In this document: positions 34,404 to 43,989 of the stretch, piece by piece
Numbering within the stretch: position 1 is the first letter of the stretch
Layout of the letters: every line of letters starts with the position of its first letter
Source: JBBQVS01 sp964250765
GTDB taxonomy: Bacteria > Chloroflexota > Ktedonobacteria > Ktedonobacterales > Ktedonobacteraceae
Assembly (NCBI GenBank): GCA_964250765.1
Contig: CAXUHF010000012.1
Coordinates: 6,095-70,094 of the forward strand
DNA: 64,000 nucleotides
Direction: 5' to 3'
Program-made: the position numbers and the translations under genes
The notes under the pieces: model-generated
The model's input: only the letters and a program-made list of their open reading frames with translations
Told to the model about the DNA's origin: nothing
Database searches by the model: none

Positions 34404-34530
34404 AAAGAAGAGAGAAGATGTAGGACAGTGTGGGGGGGGGTGGCGCCNNNNNNNNNNTAAAGAAGAGATAAGATTTCGCACAGTGTGGGTCGCTAGCGAC
34501 CCTCACTGTCCTACATCTTCTCTCTTCTTT
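34404..34530. repeat. Long inverted repeat with scaffold gap
   Basis: Arms AAAGAAGAGAGAAGATGTAG + GACAGTG and the exact complement (27 bases each) enclose a G run, the N gap (34448-34457) and an inner palindrome GGGTCGCTAGCGACCC. It lies in the 282-base space between the gtrA-like gene and the membrane protein at 34542, likely ending the latter's transcript. Confidence 0.75.
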
Positions 34531-34541
34531 AAAACAAGGTT

Positions 34542-35006
34542 TTATATACGGAAAGCTCGCCGCACGTTTGTATCTAAGAGGAAATAGATCAGAACGACGA
34601 CTGGAATGATCATTGACGCAATGTCACCAACGAGCGTGCCGTTGCCCCGAATCAACGAGATAATGTTTGGGATCAAAGTGAGAACCTCGATAATGATAAC
34701 CGCCCAATACGCCCAACGTTGTAGCGTCCACAGCCCAAGCACAAACAGCAGCGTAACAACGCCAATGACAATAAGAATAACACCGATGCCAATACCGAAC
34801 GTATCCAGCACTTTAGCAATCGTGGTATGCCCATGAACGACAACTCTGTGGCTTATAGCTTTTGTGGTCAGGATAAAAAGAAGGCCAGCAATAACTTCGA
34901 GGATACCCTCGATGCCTACGAGGACAGCTATAATCGTTACCCCTAGTGGACGCCTCCCCCGAGGCATCATTGTGCTTTCTCCCCTGGTTTCCATTCTGTT
35001 TTCCAT
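34542..35006 (-). CDS. Four-helix membrane protein, unknown function
   Basis: 154 residues with a short basic N-terminus (MENRMETRGESTMMPRGRRP) and four hydrophobic segments: VTIIAVLVGIEGILEVIAGLL, FGIGIGVILIVIGVVTLLFVLGLW, WAYWAVIIIEVLTLIPNIISL and IASMIIPVVVLIYFLL. The pattern resembles small DUF2127/DUF308-like membrane proteins; I do not assign a family firmly. The ATG at 35006 has AAAGGG 9 bases upstream and is preferred over the frame's opening at 35099. Confidence 0.7.
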   Translation of the reverse strand: MENRMETRGESTMMPRGRRPLGVTIIAVLVGIEGILEVIAGLLFILTTKAISHRVVVHGHTTIAKVLDTFGIGIGVILIVIGVVTLLFVLGLWTLQRWAYWAVIIIEVLTLIPNIISLIRGNGTLVGDIASMIIPVVVLIYFLLDTNVRRAFRI

Positions 35007-35167
35007 GAAAGTATTCCCTTTCTCAAAGAACGAAAAAATTAATGGCAAAAATCGAGGTACAATTGCTTGTATGGTGTGTTCGGACCAATGAACATACACA
35101 CTCTATATAAACGCCAAGAAACAAAAAAAGTCACAATATAGCTGTGCCTTTCCACATCTATGACACC

Positions 35168-37465
35168 TTAAGACGTACAAATATTGTGAGGACTCTGTGG
35201 ACATGGCATGATATCAAAGGTAGCAAGATGCTGCAGATCATTGCTCATCTGTAACATGCCCATTTTAGAAGTTGGCGTTTGCCCTTCATAAGCTTCGGTA
35301 CTCATTGTTTTCATATCGTCAAAGAAAGACTGTTGCGAGGCTTGCAACAACTGACCATCGGAAAGGCCAAGTAGATGTAGGACATCCTGTTGATAAAGTT
35401 GCTCTAGCCACGCAGTCACCTGTGTGAGATTAGTTTGTATCTGTGGTGCAAGCGTTATTTGCGTCGGTGTTACGCCAGGAGCTTGAAAAATGCTTCGCAC
35501 ATGCAATTCGCAGTGAGCAAGCAAGCTGGTAATACTTGTATTTTGTGAACATTCTAAGAGCGACGCTTTCACGCGCTGAGCAGTTGCGGCATCAGGCATT
35601 GAAGGGGTTCCTTGAGGAGTGCTATGCAGGTCTAATGGCGCACAAGACGTTCCTCTAAGATAGTAGAGGATATTTACAAGATGCTGCCGCAATGCAAGAA
35701 TTGCTTTATTTTGCCACGCGGTGTTTGCTCCATTCACTTCTTGCACTAATGCTTGTGTATTCGTAAGTAGCCAATAGCGCAAACCATTGGGCATACCCAG
35801 TTTCTCAAGACCCGGATCACTCGTAAGCAGATGATTCAAGTGGTCAATGACACTATAGTTGTCCGTCCTCGATTTTGTTTGAGGAATGACAGCATAATAC
35901 AAATAGTCTTTGGGATCAAAAGAAGGGACTGTCGTGTTGCTACTCTGCAGAGTAATTAGAAAAAGATAGGGAGACGACGTGAGCAAGTTGTGATGCTGGG
36001 GATGCACATAGTTTGGTGAAGCCAGAGTTCCATTCCGCACGATGAGAGGCCAATGCACAACTTCAACACTATCATCATGGGTAGCTAACCACGCATAATA
36101 GTTTTTACCACTGGACGTATTGGGCACGTCATGTAACGTAAGTTGTGCTTCATCAAATGCACCCGTTGTATTCGGGCTAGTAAGAAAAAGCACTTGCCCT
36201 ACACGTGTCGAAGTTGAAGGAGATACTACATGTGTTTTTTGAGTACCCCACAACACATAGCCTACGACTCCAATACCTAACACAAGCAGTAACACAAGTG
36301 AAAGACTTACATATAGACGCCTGTCAGGACGTTTTCCCCTATCTCGTGGTATTGGTAGTGGTGCTGAAGATACTTGTGGTGATTGTGCGTTTGTAACAGG
36401 TGCATTGCTCCTCTCAGCACTTATCGCATTCAAGGGGGGTGGAGTAAATGGTAAAGCGGTAGCAGGAGATTGCAACGGGTACGTCTCATAAGACAACACT
36501 GGATTTGCTACAGTATTGCCGGGTAGAGAAATTGGATTACGTACTGGTTGTCCATGAGTAGCAGTAGATAGAGAAGAGGATTTCTGGAGTTCAGAAGGAA
36601 TAGGCACCTGAAAAGCTTCAGCAAGAGCGACGGTCATGGCAGAAGCACTAAAGAAACGATCTTTAGGCTCCTTCGCAATGCTTTTCAAGATGACATCAGA
36701 AACAGCCTGGGGCAGGGCAGGATTAATAAGTATAGGTGGTGTAGGCGTATCGTTGAAGTGACGCATGAGCAATTCCATCATCGTTTCACCACGAAATGGT
36801 GTGACGCCTGTTGTCATCTCATACAACACGATACCCAGTGAATAGAGGTCACTTTGCTTATTTCCAGCTAAGCCGCGTGCTTGTTCGGGGGAAACATAGA
36901 GTGGCGTTCCAAGCACTTTTGTAGTATCAGAGCCACCTTGCAATTTTGCGATACCAAAGTCCATAAGGACAGGTTTCCCTAGTGGTTTATCGTCAGGGTT
37001 ACGCATGTCAAGCATGATATTCGCAGGTTTGATATCACGATGAAGCATACCTCGCTGATGAGCATAATCGAGTGCAAGACTGATTGCAGTAAAGATGGTA
37101 AGTAGTGCGGGGGCAGAGGGAAAAAGTTGTTTACGAGCGGTGTTCCGAATATAATCGGAGAGAGTAGAGCCTTCGATATACTCCATAATCATATATGCAA
37201 CAGGCATATGTGAGTCGGGGTCGGTCATGAATTGGAAGTCATGGATACGGACAATATTGGGATGGTGCAGTGAGGCTATAAACTGCGCTTCACGCTCAAA
37301 ACGTGAGATGAAACTGGCGTCATCTTGGAAATTGGCGTTGAGTTGCTTGACAGCGACAAAACGTTGTAGTTGCGTGTCAAAAGCCTTCCACACCTCTCCC
37401 TGTCCGCCGCGCGCCAGACGTTCCCGCAATTCATATTTACCAAGGCGTCGCGGTTGTATGTTCAT
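35168..37465 (-). CDS. Hanks-type Ser/Thr protein kinase with extracellular sensor domain (third of three)
   Basis: 765 residues. The kinase domain spans about 10-270 with all catalytic parts: LARGGQGEVW glycine loop, VAVKQL (Lys40), MLHRDIKPANIML and MDFGIAKL, then GTPLYVSPEQARG. A Pro/Ser/Ala-rich linker follows, one membrane helix near 385-410 (LYVSLSLVLLLVLGIGVVGYVL), then an external part of about 350 residues. The external part begins VGQVLFLTSPN and has GKNYYAWLATHDDS, shared with both sibling kinases. Fourteen bases separate it from the stop of the preceding kinase gene. Likely senses an envelope signal; ligand unknown. Confidence 0.92.
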   Translation of the reverse strand: MNIQPRRLGKYELRERLARGGQGEVWKAFDTQLQRFVAVKQLNANFQDDASFISRFEREAQFIASLHHPNIVRIHDFQFMTDPDSHMPVAYMIMEYIEGSTLSDYIRNTARKQLFPSAPALLTIFTAISLALDYAHQRGMLHRDIKPANIMLDMRNPDDKPLGKPVLMDFGIAKLQGGSDTTKVLGTPLYVSPEQARGLAGNKQSDLYSLGIVLYEMTTGVTPFRGETMMELLMRHFNDTPTPPILINPALPQAVSDVILKSIAKEPKDRFFSASAMTVALAEAFQVPIPSELQKSSSLSTATHGQPVRNPISLPGNTVANPVLSYETYPLQSPATALPFTPPPLNAISAERSNAPVTNAQSPQVSSAPLPIPRDRGKRPDRRLYVSLSLVLLLVLGIGVVGYVLWGTQKTHVVSPSTSTRVGQVLFLTSPNTTGAFDEAQLTLHDVPNTSSGKNYYAWLATHDDSVEVVHWPLIVRNGTLASPNYVHPQHHNLLTSSPYLFLITLQSSNTTVPSFDPKDYLYYAVIPQTKSRTDNYSVIDHLNHLLTSDPGLEKLGMPNGLRYWLLTNTQALVQEVNGANTAWQNKAILALRQHLVNILYYLRGTSCAPLDLHSTPQGTPSMPDAATAQRVKASLLECSQNTSITSLLAHCELHVRSIFQAPGVTPTQITLAPQIQTNLTQVTAWLEQLYQQDVLHLLGLSDGQLLQASQQSFFDDMKTMSTEAYEGQTPTSKMGMLQMSNDLQHLATFDIMPCPQSPHNICTS

Positions 37466-37479
37466 AGCTTCTCCCTCTG

Positions 37480-39816
37480 CTACAGGCTTTTAGGCACATT
37501 TGCTGTGATATCGAATGTCGCTAGCTGCTGCACAGCATAGTGTGCTTGCAATATTCCTGGAATGGTTGTGTTGGTGGTTGCGTCGAGCTGACCGATATAG
37601 GCATAGGTTGCTTGTGCCACCAAATCTTCTAACATACTTTGTGCCGCAGGCTGCATTAATTGTGCAGGACTCATATTGAAAAGAGCTTTCGCATCCACCC
37701 TGACTTGCTTTAGCCACATTTGGGCATTGCCAACAGCGATTAGAATACGCTGTGCGAGTTGCCGTATACGTGGTGCTGCGTCAGGTGCCTTGATTAACTC
37801 ACTGAGATGTAAGGCCATATGATCGAGATCACCTGGTGGGTTTGTATCAAGAAACTGTGCTACTCCTTGTCGCGTTGGGTCTACGGTCAGTAGGCTCACA
37901 CGCGCGATATTAGCGTCAGCATTCACAGGCGTCCCTGATGGCACATCGACATGGACGTTTTGAGTACCATCCAGGTAATCGAGAATATCAATGAAAAGAC
38001 TGTGCATCAGCTCATAGTTGCCCGTCGTTCCATTAAAATCATCGCGTGCGCTTGTGGACCATTCCAAAATCTTTTCTGTATTTCTAAACACCCAGATATC
38101 TAGTCCACCATAGAGTGCGAATACTTTCAGATGGTCTTCATTGTAGTAGAGGTGCCGAATATGGTCAAGTCCTCTCAAGTGTAATGCACCGGGAATAAGT
38201 GCCTGGGGAAGCTGTGCATAATAAACCCAGTTTGCAGGATTAGTAGATGGACTGGTCGGTGTTTTTCCTGCATCTTCCCGTGTGATAAGCAAGCGGCTGG
38301 TTTCCGATAACAGATTATTGTGTTGTGCATCACCCAAGTAGGTATAATGGACAGCATTGTTTTGTACCGGTAAATTATTCGTCAGCAGTAGGGGTGGATG
38401 TATTGGTGCAGGCACAAGCAAATCTGGTTGCTGTTGCAGAAGGTCTTTATCTCCTAAGAGCCAAAGATAGTAGCTCTTCCCAGCAGGAGGAGACTGCACA
38501 TTTTGCAGATCAACCTGTAATTTGTCAGCAATACCTTGTGCTCCATCGTTCAATTGCCCACTACTTACAAAAAAGGCATGCCCTACAATAGTGTCCGCGG
38601 CGACGGTGGAACCGTGGAGAATGCGTGGTAAGAGAAAGAATGCTCCTAGTGAGCCACCTATCAGAAGCAGAAGCAAGACGAATGATGCGATAACAACATT
38701 TCGCCCAGGTCGCTTTTGTCCGGCTTTCGTCATTGAGACAGGAAGCGGTGGCGTACTCAGAGGTGATGAGACTCTTACGGTAGGTGTAGCACCAGTATTT
38801 TGCAATGTAGGCGAGAGTACTGAGTTGTTTACCATCGACTGTGCTGGTTGTGATGGTACACTCTGTACTGATAGGGGTGACGAAAGGTGTGTTGGCATGT
38901 CTATCGCATCGACAGGATAGACAGGCTTCCCAATTTTCTCTGGTACGGGTACATTTAGCCCTTCGGCAATTGCGGCTGCTAGTGATGAGGCATTGGGAAA
39001 GCGTAGCGCGGGGTCTTTTGCAAGACTTCGCAGAATCACCGTTTCGAGCGCGGGTGGAATATTTGGATTGACAAGTCGAGGAGATGGCGGAGCAGCATGC
39101 AAGTGTTGTGTCATGACCATTGTTGGATCGTTGCCCTGAAAAGGCAACACGCCTGTGACAATCTCGTAGAGCATAATCCCCAAGGCGTAGATATCGCTTC
39201 GTTCATTCCCTGCATAACCATTCACTTGCTCAGGAGAGATATAAAGTGGTGTGCCGACATACGATCCTGCAAGTGTACTGCCAGTTGTGCCCATGAGTTT
39301 GGCAACACCGAAGTCACTCAGTATGGGTTCACCTGCCGCAGTGTGTGTTGTGTTTCGTCTATCGAGCAAGATATTTGCTGGTTTCAAGTCACGATGAATA
39401 ACACCTTTATGGTGCGCATAATCAACGGCGAGACCAATATAGGTAAATATTTGCACGATCTCGACTGGATAAGGAATGTCTCCTTGCTTGGAGGTTTTCT
39501 CGATATACTGTCCTAGTGTCTCTCCCTCCACATAGTCCATGACCATGTAGGCAGTCGTCGCGTTCGCCTCTTGTGAAGCAATCTGAAAATCGTGAAGTTG
39601 TACGATGTTGGGATGATGCAATGATGCAATGAGTTGTGCCTCACGTTCAAAACGTGCCACGAAATTAGGGTCTTCTTGTAGGTCTGCATGAAGTATTTTG
39701 ATTGCTACATAACGATGCAATTGGATATCAAATGCCTTCCACACCTCTGCCATGCCGCCATGTCCCAGTTGCTCTTGTAATTCATATTTACCAATGCGTC
39801 GTGCATTTGTACTCAT
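37480..39816 (-). CDS. Hanks-type Ser/Thr protein kinase with extracellular sensor domain (second of three)
   Basis: 778 residues from the ATG at 39816, which has AGAGGGG upstream; the frame opening at 39873 overlaps the previous gene. Complete kinase: LGHGGMAEVW, VAIKIL (Lys40), VIHRDLKPANILLDR, LSDFGVAKL, GTPLYISPEQVNG. A membrane helix (VVIASFVLLLLLIGGSLGAFFLL) is followed by the external domain starting VGHAFFVSSGQLNDGAQGIA and GKSYYLWLLGDKDLL. Paralogous to its two neighbours along the full length, so the cluster grew by tandem duplication. Confidence 0.92.
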   Translation of the reverse strand: MSTNARRIGKYELQEQLGHGGMAEVWKAFDIQLHRYVAIKILHADLQEDPNFVARFEREAQLIASLHHPNIVQLHDFQIASQEANATTAYMVMDYVEGETLGQYIEKTSKQGDIPYPVEIVQIFTYIGLAVDYAHHKGVIHRDLKPANILLDRRNTTHTAAGEPILSDFGVAKLMGTTGSTLAGSYVGTPLYISPEQVNGYAGNERSDIYALGIMLYEIVTGVLPFQGNDPTMVMTQHLHAAPPSPRLVNPNIPPALETVILRSLAKDPALRFPNASSLAAAIAEGLNVPVPEKIGKPVYPVDAIDMPTHLSSPLSVQSVPSQPAQSMVNNSVLSPTLQNTGATPTVRVSSPLSTPPLPVSMTKAGQKRPGRNVVIASFVLLLLLIGGSLGAFFLLPRILHGSTVAADTIVGHAFFVSSGQLNDGAQGIADKLQVDLQNVQSPPAGKSYYLWLLGDKDLLQQQPDLLVPAPIHPPLLLTNNLPVQNNAVHYTYLGDAQHNNLLSETSRLLITREDAGKTPTSPSTNPANWVYYAQLPQALIPGALHLRGLDHIRHLYYNEDHLKVFALYGGLDIWVFRNTEKILEWSTSARDDFNGTTGNYELMHSLFIDILDYLDGTQNVHVDVPSGTPVNADANIARVSLLTVDPTRQGVAQFLDTNPPGDLDHMALHLSELIKAPDAAPRIRQLAQRILIAVGNAQMWLKQVRVDAKALFNMSPAQLMQPAAQSMLEDLVAQATYAYIGQLDATTNTTIPGILQAHYAVQQLATFDITANVPKSL

Positions 39817-39836
39817 ATAGCCGTCTTCCCCTCTAG

Positions 39837-42242
39837 TTATGCACAGGAACTCTTGCCATTCTGGATAGTGCAAGGAGTAACATCGAACGTTGCCAACGCC
39901 TGCACGTTATAGTGTATCTGCACAACGCCTTCCTTGACGTTGTTCGTGTTTGGGTCAACCTGTCCCACAAATGCGTTGTTTGCCTGAATGAATAAATCGT
40001 TCAAGAGCGTCAATGCATCCGGTTGTAAAAGCTGATTAGTATTCATATGTATAAGCTTTGTAGCGTCCGCGTGTACAGCATTCAGCCATCCTTGTACATT
40101 GTTAATATCCTGATCGATATGAATAGCTAATGCGCGTTGCTCCGGTGTTGCACCAGGAATTTGACTGATACTTTGCAGGTGACTTCCAATATGTGTCAGA
40201 TATCCGGGCGGCTCCTGCATTGGATCAAATTCTAGTAAAGCAACGTGAGCGGCTGTTGGATCAATAAGTAGTTGACCCGCCTGTATATTTTGTATATTTG
40301 AGGGGATGTTTTCGGTCCGTACATATGTCGAACCATCGAGGTAGTCCAGAATGCGTGCCACTTGCCGCAGCATGAAGTCTGTACAAGATGGATTGGGGTG
40401 TACTATACACACTTTTTGCTGATCGCGTGCGCTTCCCGCCGCTTCTAGTATCTTTGTTGTATTTTTGAAGAGCCAGATGTCTAACCCTCCTGATAGCCCT
40501 GCCACTTTAAGTTTCGGGTCCTGAGAGAGTAGATGCTGTAAGTGGTCGAAGGTACTATAGTGCTTGGGGTCTGTTGGGTTAGGTGCTGTTGAAAAACTAT
40601 CATTATACCGCCAGGTGCTTATATCGAGCGAAGGATTTGTAGGAGGTTGATTCGCATCCTCCTCTGTAACAAGAAAACGATTATAGCTGGCAAGAAGATT
40701 AGTATGCAATGCCCCACTATAGGTCATCGTCACACGTCCATGATTGAGAGGTAACGGTCCAAGGGCGAGGGCAGGAATATCGGTTTGGCTTTTGCTTGTC
40801 GTAAGCCACGCGTAATATTTCTTGCCGGGTTGAGGATTGCTAATATTTTGTAGATCAATTTGTAGCTTATCTGTTATGCCTTGATTGCTGTCTTTACTTA
40901 TCAACCCGCTACTCACAAAAAATGCATGCCCCACTATGTTCGTCTGCGCAGCAGGTGTAGCGGTTTGAGAACGTGTAAAAAAAAGAAAGGTTGCGATGAC
41001 CGAACTCAGTAGTGCGAGCAGCAGTACAGCCGTAAGTGCAATAAATAAATTTCGTCTCCTTTTAACCCCTACAGTGGGAGGAGACCCATTGAGTGCGCCA
41101 ACAGCAACGCGCTCTACTGTCGCATTGTCTTTACTTTCAGCTTGCAAAAGTGTTTGCATATGCGAAACCGTTGGTGTTTCGGATAGTATTGGGGTGCTTG
41201 ATGAAGAGACAGGTGGTGGTGGTAGTGAAGGTGTACTGCTACTAGCTACCACTGGTGGAATTTGAGATACCGCTTGCGCTTGAAATGATTGAGGAAGTGG
41301 ACTAATAGACGTTGGGCTATTCATGGTATCAAAGCCACTAATGCCACTAAAAGAGGGTGGAGTAATGATGCCACGTGCGAGATTCGGCTGGACGACACTT
41401 TCTGGCATAGCTACATTTAATGCTTTCGCAACAGAGGCAACGAGAGCGGTCGCACTGGAGAAACGTGCCGAGGGTTCTTTCGCCAAACTCCGCATGATAA
41501 CAGAGGTTAACGCTGGACGTATTTGAGGATTGATGAGCGAGGGAGCAGTTGGATCCCCATGAATATGCTGCATCAAGATATCATTAGTTGTCTCACCTTG
41601 AAAAGGCAATGCACCTGTACAGAGTTCGTAAAGGATAACCCCGAACGCATAAAGGTCGCTGCGCTCTGTTGCTGCATACCCTTGTGCCATCTCTGGCGCG
41701 ATATAAGGAGCGTCATCAACGGGTAGTGTGCGTGGATCGCGTTGCAGATGCATCCCAAATTGCGTGAGCATTGGCTCACCGGGGAGCGATGGAACACTAC
41801 GTCGCGTATCAAAAAGAATAGAGGTTGGCTTGAGCGCACCATGAAGCACTCTATGCTGGTGTGCATAATCAAGTGCGGTAGCTATAGGGGTCAATATACG
41901 GATAATTTCGGCGGAAGTCCCAATTTTTCCCGTATGTGCTGTTGCTGAGAGATATGTAAGTAGCGATGGGCCTTCTACATAATCCGTAACAACGTATGCC
42001 TCGTTGCCATCTTGCGCAACAAACGTTTCTTGTAGCTCAACGATATTTGAATGGTGCAGAGCTGCAATCGCTTGTGCTTCCATGTTGAAACGTGGAAGAA
42101 ATTCACTGCTTGGATAGGCTTCGATTATTCTGAGCGCAACAATACGCTGCTGCTGCGTATCCAATGCTTTCCAGGTCCCATTCGTAGCGTTTTGGCCTAG
42201 ACGCTCCTGGAGTTCATATTTGCCAAGGCGACGTTGATTCAC
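39837..42242 (-). CDS. Receptor-like pseudokinase with extracellular sensor domain (first of three)
   Basis: 801 residues from a GTG at 42242, preceded 8 bases upstream by AGGAGG; the ORF opening at 42293 is rejected on that ground. The kinase-like domain keeps the fold but has lost catalysis: the glycine loop is LGQNATNGTW, the VAIK lysine is Arg38 (VALRII), HRDLKPxN is HGALKPTS (catalytic Asp to Ala136, Asn to Ser), and DFG is QFG (Asp to Gln161). The C-lobe (APYIAPEMAQGYAATERSDLYAFGVILYELCTG) is intact. Helix near 398-422, then the shared external domain (VGHAFFVSSGLISKDSNQGI, GKKYYAWLTTSK). It may be a scaffold or allosteric partner for the two active siblings. Confidence 0.9.
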   Translation of the reverse strand: MNQRRLGKYELQERLGQNATNGTWKALDTQQQRIVALRIIEAYPSSEFLPRFNMEAQAIAALHHSNIVELQETFVAQDGNEAYVVTDYVEGPSLLTYLSATAHTGKIGTSAEIIRILTPIATALDYAHQHRVLHGALKPTSILFDTRRSVPSLPGEPMLTQFGMHLQRDPRTLPVDDAPYIAPEMAQGYAATERSDLYAFGVILYELCTGALPFQGETTNDILMQHIHGDPTAPSLINPQIRPALTSVIMRSLAKEPSARFSSATALVASVAKALNVAMPESVVQPNLARGIITPPSFSGISGFDTMNSPTSISPLPQSFQAQAVSQIPPVVASSSTPSLPPPPVSSSSTPILSETPTVSHMQTLLQAESKDNATVERVAVGALNGSPPTVGVKRRRNLFIALTAVLLLALLSSVIATFLFFTRSQTATPAAQTNIVGHAFFVSSGLISKDSNQGITDKLQIDLQNISNPQPGKKYYAWLTTSKSQTDIPALALGPLPLNHGRVTMTYSGALHTNLLASYNRFLVTEEDANQPPTNPSLDISTWRYNDSFSTAPNPTDPKHYSTFDHLQHLLSQDPKLKVAGLSGGLDIWLFKNTTKILEAAGSARDQQKVCIVHPNPSCTDFMLRQVARILDYLDGSTYVRTENIPSNIQNIQAGQLLIDPTAAHVALLEFDPMQEPPGYLTHIGSHLQSISQIPGATPEQRALAIHIDQDINNVQGWLNAVHADATKLIHMNTNQLLQPDALTLLNDLFIQANNAFVGQVDPNTNNVKEGVVQIHYNVQALATFDVTPCTIQNGKSSCA

Positions 42243-42308
42243 GGTTACAGCCTCCTGGTTTTTCTTTTGTGGTCGAAACCAGCATGGTAGCAAAAGACTC
42301 TACCACTG

Positions 42309-42337
42309 ATTATGTAGTATAATCTGTTCTCTGTCAA
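42309..42337 (-). promoter_or_regulatory. Promoter of the three-kinase operon
   Basis: Minus strand TTGACA (42332-42337), 17-base spacer, CATAAT (42309-42314), placing the start of transcription near 42302, about 60 bases before the pseudokinase GTG. Between here and the repeat at 42473 I see nothing else. Confidence 0.7.
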
Positions 42338-42472
42338 TTAGAGTTTTGGATGTATAATACCAAAAATAGACAAAGCACTGCTTTCGGTGTTTTTGAAAAA
42401 GTGTTTTATCTGCAGGTAGACGTTGCAGAAGTGATTTTTTAGAGGACGATGTTGCAGTGGAGACATGTTAAT

Positions 42473-42601
42473 TGTAGGGACCGATGTATCGCGTCCTTGT
42501 CGGCGATTGAAGAGGCTAAGAGGCANNNNNNNNNNCCTTTTATGCGGGGCCGTGGGGGTTTTTCAACCCCCCCACGCCCCCCTTAAAATTGGGTCCCTAC
42601 A
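42473..42601. repeat. Family 2 repeat with scaffold gap
   Basis: Left end TGTAGGGACCGATGTATCGC, right end GGGTCCCTACA; the right half carries a separate GC-rich hairpin (GTGGGGGTTTTT / AACCCCCCCAC). The 10-N gap is at 42526-42535. The right end supplies the stop codon of the propeller gene. Confidence 0.75.
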
Positions 42602-43724
42602 GATATCGCCTCAATAAAAACCACGCTCCGATGACGACTCCAAGCAACGTTCCAGCAAGTAAAGCTATAATTAGTGTCGGTGATACTGCAAGACCTATAG
42701 TAGAATGCCGTGGTGCAGGGTCCATGGGAGGCGGGTAGAGACCTGTGATGATAAATTGTGGTGTGCCGCCGACGACAAATGTGGTGATGGTTTGATGTTC
42801 GGGTACATTGAGCATGCTCACCTGACCACTACTTAATGCGATGAAGCCAAGTTGCCCATCACTGGTAATGGCAATGGAGCGCGGAGAACTACGCAGAGGA
42901 AGCACACGTTCAGGTTCGTGAGGTGTTATCAGAGTTCCCATATGCACTGGTGAGAGTACATCTATCTGATTATGTTGCTGGTCGGGAACATATATCTGAC
43001 CTGTAACGGCATCATAGTCCATTGGACCAAAGTTTCCTCCTGTGAGAAGTTGCGCGAACACCTGATACGATACCATATCTATTGCCACAACACTTCCCTG
43101 ACGCGTAGTAACATACGCGGTCAAGCCACCAGGAAGACACAGAAAGCGTGGCCCACCTGGAATAGGAATGCGTTCTCTCTGCTGCTCTTGCTCTGTAATA
43201 ACTGTTAGTGCAGTAGTGCCAGTAATCCATAATTGGCTACGAATTTCGTTATTAAAGACGACTGTTGTTACCGCTAGTCCATTCACATTTTCATCTGTTT
43301 GATACGTCTGCTGTACAGCACATGTCGCGGTATCAAGAACAGTAACGTCTGAACTTGCCTCACCTGCCACATAGAGTCGCGTACCATCAGCACTCAGTGC
43401 CAGTAACGTTGGATGTCCTGACACACTGCTTGTACAGAGTACATGCCCTGTACGTGCGGCAAGTTCAGAGACCTGTCCAAGGGTAGGTTGTGTCACATAC
43501 AAAATACTCCCATCAAGACTCAACAATATCATACGAGGACTCCCAGCGACGGAAAAGTTGTGAAGCAGCTTTTGCTGTGCAATGTCGATCACCTGCACAC
43601 CGCGACCAGCACCTGCAACATAAGCGAGGTTAGGTGCTCCACCATCTGCATGAACAGGAAAGGGTAGCAGTGTAAATAAGGCACATGCAAATAGTATAGT
43701 ATAGCAATATTTGATGCATTTCAC
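42597..43724 (-). CDS. Membrane-anchored YVTN/YncE-like beta-propeller protein
   Basis: About 375 residues. Signal peptide MKCIKYCYTILFACALFTLL ending near PVHA, then seven-bladed propeller repeats of the YncE type (LAYVAGAGRGVQVIDIAQQKLLHNFSVAGSP; RLYVAGEASSDVTVLDT; YVTTRQGSVVAIDM; GQIYVPDQQHNQIDVLSP), and a C-terminal membrane anchor (LIIALLAGTLLGVVIGAWFLLRRYL). I use the GTG at 43724 because CTGGAG lies 6 bases before it; the ATG at 43739 has no ribosome site. The stop codon TAG belongs to the family 2 repeat (CTGTAGGGACC), so the C-terminus was set by repeat insertion. Binding role outside the membrane is inferred. Confidence 0.8.
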   Translation of the reverse strand: MKCIKYCYTILFACALFTLLPFPVHADGGAPNLAYVAGAGRGVQVIDIAQQKLLHNFSVAGSPRMILLSLDGSILYVTQPTLGQVSELAARTGHVLCTSSVSGHPTLLALSADGTRLYVAGEASSDVTVLDTATCAVQQTYQTDENVNGLAVTTVVFNNEIRSQLWITGTTALTVITEQEQQRERIPIPGGPRFLCLPGGLTAYVTTRQGSVVAIDMVSYQVFAQLLTGGNFGPMDYDAVTGQIYVPDQQHNQIDVLSPVHMGTLITPHEPERVLPLRSSPRSIAITSDGQLGFIALSSGQVSMLNVPEHQTITTFVVGGTPQFIITGLYPPPMDPAPRHSTIGLAVSPTLIIALLAGTLLGVVIGAWFLLRRYL

Positions 43725-43753
43725 GATGTTCTCCAGCATTGTTCATTGCTAAA

Positions 43754-43782
43754 AGGGTGTAATAGAATTAGGCCCCTGCCAG
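43754..43782. repeat. Family 1 half-repeat
   Basis: AGGGTGTAATAGAATTAGGC then CCCTGCCA matches the right end of family 1 with three changes; the left end is absent. It lies upstream of the propeller gene. Confidence 0.55.
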
Positions 43783-43989
43783 ACGTTTCGTATCCCGATT
43801 ACTCCTTCAAAACCTCGTTGTTACAAATATTACTGGTATTCTCAATTATACTACTGGAAGAAGCTTGTTATTCTTTTCGTTCCATGCGTTAATATATAGG
43901 GAAAAATTTCTTTTCCTAAGAAATATGTGTATACTGCGTCTTACTAGTGTCTCAATGCTATTTTTACCGCAGTAAAGGGGGAAAAATTC

